A program made the translations under genes and the position numbers. A DNA stretch of 11,211 nt from NCBI GenBank assembly GCA_023488865.1, contig JAMDDG010000169.1, positions 1 through 11,211 of the forward strand. Reading direction: 5' to 3'. The notes beneath the pieces were generated by a model. It did not search any database, had not been told where the DNA came from, and saw nothing but the letters and a program-made list of their open reading frames with translations. Origin of the DNA: Bacteroidota bacterium. GTDB lineage: Bacteria > Bacteroidota > Bacteroidia > Bacteroidales > Prolixibacteraceae. The stretch's first letter is position 1; every line of letters begins with the position of its first letter. Positions 8,187 to 11,211 of this stretch are shown piece by piece.

Positions 8187-8936
8187 ATGCAACTTATTAA
8201 TGATCCAAATGAACAACTTGGCTTTGAAAGAGTCAGAAGAAGACACCGCAGTTCTGACTCCAGGGTTTTTCTCGGCATCGTTTTTGTCGCCATCGGAGCC
8301 CTGCTAATGATGCAAAATATGGATTTGCTGTCGTACGATCTATCCCATGTGCTGATCAGTTGGCCCATGTTCCTGATCGTCCTGGGGTTATTTAACCTGG
8401 GCCGCAAGGCCAATACAGCGGGTCTCATCCTGATCGCCATCGGATCCTATTTTATGATCCCGCGCGTATTTGACGTTCCCGACGGCTTCTTCCGTAATTT
8501 CTGGCCGGCAGTATTGGTTTTTATCGGACTCGTTTTCATCATTCAGCGGAGGAAAACTCCGAACTTCAACTTCGGAGGGGAAGTTGATAAAAACGACCTC
8601 CTCGATGAAACCTCCATTTTTGGCGGACGCACCTTGTCGCTGGTTTCTGAACAGTTCAAGGGAGGAAAGATCACCTCCATCTTCGGCGGCTCAAAGATCA
8701 ACCTGCTCTATTGCAAACCGGCAGAGGGCTGTGTAATTGATGTAGCGCTCCTCTTCGGAGGCACGAAAATTATTGTACCCGAAGATTGGAACATAAAAAC
8801 AGAAGTGGTTTCCATCTTTGGCGGTTTCGAGGACAAGCGGAGCAACTCGGTTATCTCCCGCGTCAATCAGTCAAAAGTAGTCATCATCAAAGGTTCGGCC
8901 ATCTTTGGCGGTGGCGAAATAACCTCAATGCCCTAA
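8187..8936 (+). CDS. LiaF-like membrane protein (four-helix N-terminus, FGG-repeat C-terminus)
   Basis: A 249-residue inner-membrane protein. Four hydrophobic helices (about 27-48, 57-72, 76-95, 105-120) form a LiaI/LiaF-type transmembrane region (DUF5668-like). The soluble C-terminal half resembles the LiaF 'cell-wall-active antibiotics response' domain. It contains five FGG motifs (145-147, 166-168, 190-192, 211-213, 240-242), four of them as SIFGG or AIFGG, spaced about 21-29 residues and suggesting stacked beta-turns. In Bacillus, LiaF restrains the LiaRS envelope-stress system. Here the gene lies 9 bases before a LytS-type kinase, so a similar sensory or inhibitory role is inferred. The frame could extend upstream to a TTG at 8112, but a promoter box lies within that extension and the extra residues do not look like part of the domain, so ATG 8187 is chosen. 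Confidence 0.82.
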   Translation: MQLINDPNEQLGFERVRRRHRSSDSRVFLGIVFVAIGALLMMQNMDLLSYDLSHVLISWPMFLIVLGLFNLGRKANTAGLILIAIGSYFMIPRVFDVPDGFFRNFWPAVLVFIGLVFIIQRRKTPNFNFGGEVDKNDLLDETSIFGGRTLSLVSEQFKGGKITSIFGGSKINLLYCKPAEGCVIDVALLFGGTKIIVPEDWNIKTEVVSIFGGFEDKRSNSVISRVNQSKVVIIKGSAIFGGGEITSMP

Positions 8937-8945
8937 CCCGAAAGA

Positions 8946-10001
8946 ATGGAGCAGCCCGGCGCAGCAAACAGATATTCACTGATCCTCTATTGGATAACCC
9001 CCATTCTATTGGGATTTATCCAGGCAGGTTTCAACCTCTACTTCGGAATCCTCCCCTGGGGGATTTCGTTGGTTGACGGGTTAGTCTTCGGTTTTCTGCT
9101 GGGCGCTTTCGGCATGGCCATCTGGTATGTGGTCAGGTTCAACAGTCCCGACGAAAAACCGTTCGCACAGCTGATCACCACGCTGCTATCGGCAGTTATC
9201 ATTCTCTCGCTCGCTTGGGTTTACAGTTCCGGTTTCGTGGTCCGCACACTTCTGCCTTCTCCCGAATACCTTACTTACCAGGAAAGTCACCTCACCAACC
9301 GGATCGTTGTCGGGTTGTTTTTTTTCTCCCTGGTAGCTGCCGTCTTTTATCTCTACATCTTCTACAGCAAAAACCGGGAAAAGACGGAAAGGGAAAATGA
9401 GCTGAAACAGGAGCTCCGCGAGGCGGTTTTGCGCGCCCTGAAATCGCAGATCAATCCCCATTTCCTTTTCAACAGCCTGAATTCGATTGCCTCCCTCACC
9501 CGCACAAATCCTGATAAGGCACACGAAATGGTGATCGCGCTCTCCGATTTCATGCGCTATTCGTTGCGAAAACAGCACAACGAGCTGGTTCCGCTCGAAG
9601 AAGAGATCAACCATGTCAGGCTCTATCTCCAGATCGAAAAAATTCGTTTTGGCGAGAAAATGGGCTTCACCTTTCAAGTTGGCCCCGAATGCCTTGACTG
9701 CCACATTCCCACCCTTTTGTTGCAGCCGCTATTCGAAAATGCCGTTAAATACGGCGTTTATGAAGCATCCGAACGGGTGGAAGTTGCGCTGACGGCTAAA
9801 AAAGAGAGCGACCACACGGTGCTGATTATCACCAATAACTACGACCCTGAAGCCGCCCCGGCCAAGGGTGAAGGCATCGGACTGAAGAATGTACAGGAAC
9901 GGCTCCGGCTCGTTTACAACAGCAACAACCTGATGGAGATCAAGGACGAAGGGGGAAAATTCGAAGTAACGATCTATCTGCCATGCGGGGAAAAGATATG
10001 A
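8946..10001 (+). CDS. LytS/YehU-type sensor histidine kinase
   Basis: A 351-residue membrane kinase. Four hydrophobic segments (about 11-35, 41-64, 75-97, 119-141) lead into a short charged coiled coil (141-160), a His_kinase domain of the LytS family and a HATPase_c domain. The phospho-acceptor is H172 in QINPHFLFNSLNSI, the signature of this family. The ATP site shows an N-box with N265 in LLQPLFENAVKYG and a G-box GEGIGLKNVQERL (308-320). No periplasmic sensor domain is present, so the signal probably comes from the membrane or from the LiaF-like partner, whose gene ends 9 bases upstream. The partner regulator follows after a 128-base gap rich in short repeats. The last codons and the TGA are part of the first unit of the AGATATG heptamer array. 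Confidence 0.94.
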   Translation: MEQPGAANRYSLILYWITPILLGFIQAGFNLYFGILPWGISLVDGLVFGFLLGAFGMAIWYVVRFNSPDEKPFAQLITTLLSAVIILSLAWVYSSGFVVRTLLPSPEYLTYQESHLTNRIVVGLFFFSLVAAVFYLYIFYSKNREKTERENELKQELREAVLRALKSQINPHFLFNSLNSIASLTRTNPDKAHEMVIALSDFMRYSLRKQHNELVPLEEEINHVRLYLQIEKIRFGEKMGFTFQVGPECLDCHIPTLLLQPLFENAVKYGVYEASERVEVALTAKKESDHTVLIITNNYDPEAAPAKGEGIGLKNVQERLRLVYNSNNLMEIKDEGGKFEVTIYLPCGEKI

Positions 10002-10049
10002 GATATGAGATATAAGATATTAGACATGAGATATAAGACTCGAGATTGT
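9994..10049. repeat. AGATATG phased heptamer array (8 units)
   Basis: In sevens from 9994: AGATATG, AGATATG, AGATATA, AGATATT, AGACATG, AGATATA, AGACTCG, AGATTGT. Eight uninterrupted units share AGA at positions 1-3 and a pyrimidine at position 4; divergence grows toward the 3' end. The array overlaps the stop codon of the kinase gene and fills nearly half the gap before the response regulator. Confidence 0.85.
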
Positions 10050-10080
10050 TAACTCCGAATTCGTAGGATGATCGACATCA

Positions 10081-10129
10081 ACTTTAGTCAATTTAGTTCA
10101 CTCTACCTCACTTTAGTCACTTTCTTCAA
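10081..10129. repeat. TTTAGTCA-type 9-10 base repeats before the response regulator
   Basis: Degenerate units run TTTAGTCAA, TTTAGTTCAC, TCTACCTCAC, TTTAGTCAC, TTTCTTCAA, ending directly at the ATG of the response regulator at 10130. Period is 9-10 bases, unlike the 7-base arrays. The region carries no evident Shine-Dalgarno site or TAnnTTTG box. Confidence 0.55.
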
Positions 10130-10894
10130 ATGAACAAGATCAAAGTTTTAATCATCGACGATGAGCAACTTGCGCGGGATCTTTTAAAAACCTACCTCTT
10201 CTACGATTCCCGGCTGGAAGTGGTGGGCGAATGCAGCAACGGCTTCGAAGGGGTACTGGCTATTCAGGAGCTGAAACCGGAGCTGGTTTTTCTCGATATC
10301 CAGATGCCAAAGATCAACGGGTTCGAGTTGCTGGAACTGCTGAGCGATCCTCCGGTCATTATCTTCTCGACCGCTTTCGAAGAGTTTGCCATTCGCGCCT
10401 TCGAGGCCAATGCCGTCGATTATTTGCTAAAGCCCTATCCGCAGGAAAGGGTCCAAGCCGCTGTCGAAAAAGCATTGAAACGTATCCAAACCGGAGAGGG
10501 GAATAAAGATAAACTTAAAAACCTGGGGCAGTCGCACGACGAAAACAGCGGTTTGCTTACCCGGATTGTCGTCAAATCGGGGGCCAAAATCCGGATTATC
10601 CCTGTCGAAACCATCGACTATCTGGAGTCGGAGGATGATTTCGTGATGATCTACTGCAAAGAGGGCCACTTCCTGAAGCAGAAAACGATGAAATATTTTG
10701 AGAACCACCTCGATCCGAAAAAATTTATCCGGATCCACCGCTCTTGCATCGTCAATGCATCGCAGTTAGCCGAAATCCAGCAATACGGCAAAGAGTCGTG
10801 GATGTTGCTCCTTAAACAAGGTGCCAAATTGAAGGTCAGCAAATCAGGATATCTAACGCTAAAGCAATTTTTAGCAGAAGGTATCGATCATTAA
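10130..10894 (+). CDS. LytTR-family response regulator
   Basis: A 254-residue cytoplasmic transcription regulator. The receiver domain (about 3-118) has the acidic pair D10-D11, phospho-acceptor D56 in LVFLDIQMP, S80/T81 and K101 in the LLKPY motif. A linker (about 119-144) leads to a LytTR DNA-binding domain (about 145-248), recognisable from IVVKSGAKIRIIPVETIDYLESEDDFV and the FIRIHRSCIVNASQLAEI strand-helix region. LytTR regulators bind paired direct repeats, but no target site can be assigned from this window. It is the evident partner of the LytS-type kinase upstream. The gap between them (128 bases) holds two repeat arrays and no clear promoter or terminator, so cotranscription is likely. 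The gene is complete, of normal length (about 240-255), and similar in base composition to the kinase. Confidence 0.95.
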   Translation: MNKIKVLIIDDEQLARDLLKTYLFYDSRLEVVGECSNGFEGVLAIQELKPELVFLDIQMPKINGFELLELLSDPPVIIFSTAFEEFAIRAFEANAVDYLLKPYPQERVQAAVEKALKRIQTGEGNKDKLKNLGQSHDENSGLLTRIVVKSGAKIRIIPVETIDYLESEDDFVMIYCKEGHFLKQKTMKYFENHLDPKKFIRIHRSCIVNASQLAEIQQYGKESWMLLLKQGAKLKVSKSGYLTLKQFLAEGIDH

Positions 10895-10925
10895 TTTATT
10901 GTTTTGTAAAATAATGATAAATTAA
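10891..10925. terminator. AT-only inverted repeat at the end of the response regulator gene
   Basis: TTAATTTAT (10891-10899) and ATAAATTAA (10917-10925) form perfect 9-base arms around a 17-base loop that can pair further as TTATT/AATAA. The left arm includes the stop codon. Lacking G-C pairs and a long U-tract it would be a weak terminator. Confidence 0.35.
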
Positions 10926-11037
10926 TGAATTTCCCCCGCTATTCCAATTCTCCATTTCTACTATGGCTTACGAAATCGCAAATGGGGTTTTAGAAAACCA
11001 TTACAGGAGCAATAAGTTACTGAAAGAATTGAATTTT

Positions 11038-11211
11038 TTATTTCCCCGAAAGATAAAAACAGGCACAATCACCGTCTCCAATGCTGTTGAGCCTTTTAGC
11101 TTCCCCTGAAAAATCTTTCATCTGTTTTTTGGAAAACATCGTAAAATCATCGGAATAGGGGAAATCTCTCAAATATTTTTCACTTGAAGCAAACTGGACG
11201 AAGGTAGAGTC
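11038..11211 (-). CDS. C-terminal end of an unrecognised gene (partial)
   Basis: An open frame enters the window at its right edge on the minus strand and runs 57 codons to a TAA at 11038. The product end is soluble and mixed-charge, with FVQFASSEKYLRDFPYSDDF near the start of the visible part and GDGDCACFYLSGK at the end. I do not recognise a family. Its reality is supported only by the length of open frame reaching the edge and a plausible protein-like composition. It is convergent with the response regulator gene. The 143 bases between them hold the AT-only inverted repeat and nothing else identifiable. A 48-codon frame on the opposite strand (10963-11109) overlaps it and is considered a shadow. 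Confidence 0.4.
   Translation of the reverse strand, partial: DSTFVQFASSEKYLRDFPYSDDFTMFSKKQMKDFSGEAKRLNSIGDGDCACFYLSGK

Noticed and set aside
10963..11109. 48-codon plus-strand frame starting MAYEIANG
   Set aside because: It overlaps the longer minus-strand partial frame, has no promoter box or ribosome-binding site, and shows no recognisable motif.

Overview
The window looks like Bacteroidota chromosome, most likely a Bacteroidales-type genome. The evidence is: several matches to the Bacteroidota promoter -7 box TAnnTTTG at sensible distances from genes, weak use of Shine-Dalgarno sites, a glutaminyl-tRNA synthetase of the type these bacteria carry, a CBM20-CBM20-GH77 amylomaltase, and a LytS/LytTR two-component pair. 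No phage, transposase or CRISPR array is visible. Genus is not assigned.

Layout. 1-196: nothing convincing. 197-763 (minus): a two-gene toxin-antitoxin operon (ParE/RelE-like toxin behind a small antitoxin) with its own TATATTTG promoter. 873-1017 (minus): a tRNA-Cys(GCA) with promoter and hairpin-plus-U-tract terminator. 1062-1412 (minus): folB, dihydroneopterin aldolase, with the start moved to an internal ATG. 1675-3342 (plus): glnS, divergent from folB. 3412-3889 (plus): an AT-rich pair that looks like a damaged AbiE-type module: an intact DUF6922-like protein and the first ~40 codons of an AbiEii-like nucleotidyltransferase. That remnant runs head-on into 3807-5222 (minus), a MATE-family efflux transporter, and the end of the transporter gene lies antisense to the remnant's most recognisable motif. 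5357-8062 (plus): a DPE2-like 4-alpha-glucanotransferase. 8187-10894 (plus): a LiaF-like membrane protein, a LytS-type sensor kinase and a LytTR response regulator, probably one signalling unit. 11038-11211 (minus): the end of an unrecognised gene that continues beyond the window.

How the genes relate. The housekeeping genes (tRNA-Cys, folB, glnS) and malQ have no obvious shared pathway. The clearest working unit is the LiaF-like/LytS/LytTR block, which resembles a cell-envelope stress system in which LiaF would modulate the kinase. The two toxin-antitoxin-like modules are AT-rich insertions between conserved genes, one intact and one broken.

The least explained structures are short-period repeat arrays in intergenic DNA in front of start codons: an eight-unit phased heptamer array (9994-10049), a GCTAATA-type heptamer array (1600-1634), and a 9-10 nt TTTAGTCA-type array (10081-10129). 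The other main lead is the rearrangement scar near 3830-3850. Two conventional open frames (folB and the LiaF-like gene) reach their longest form only by using TTG codons that lie in or upstream of promoter boxes; both starts have been shortened here.
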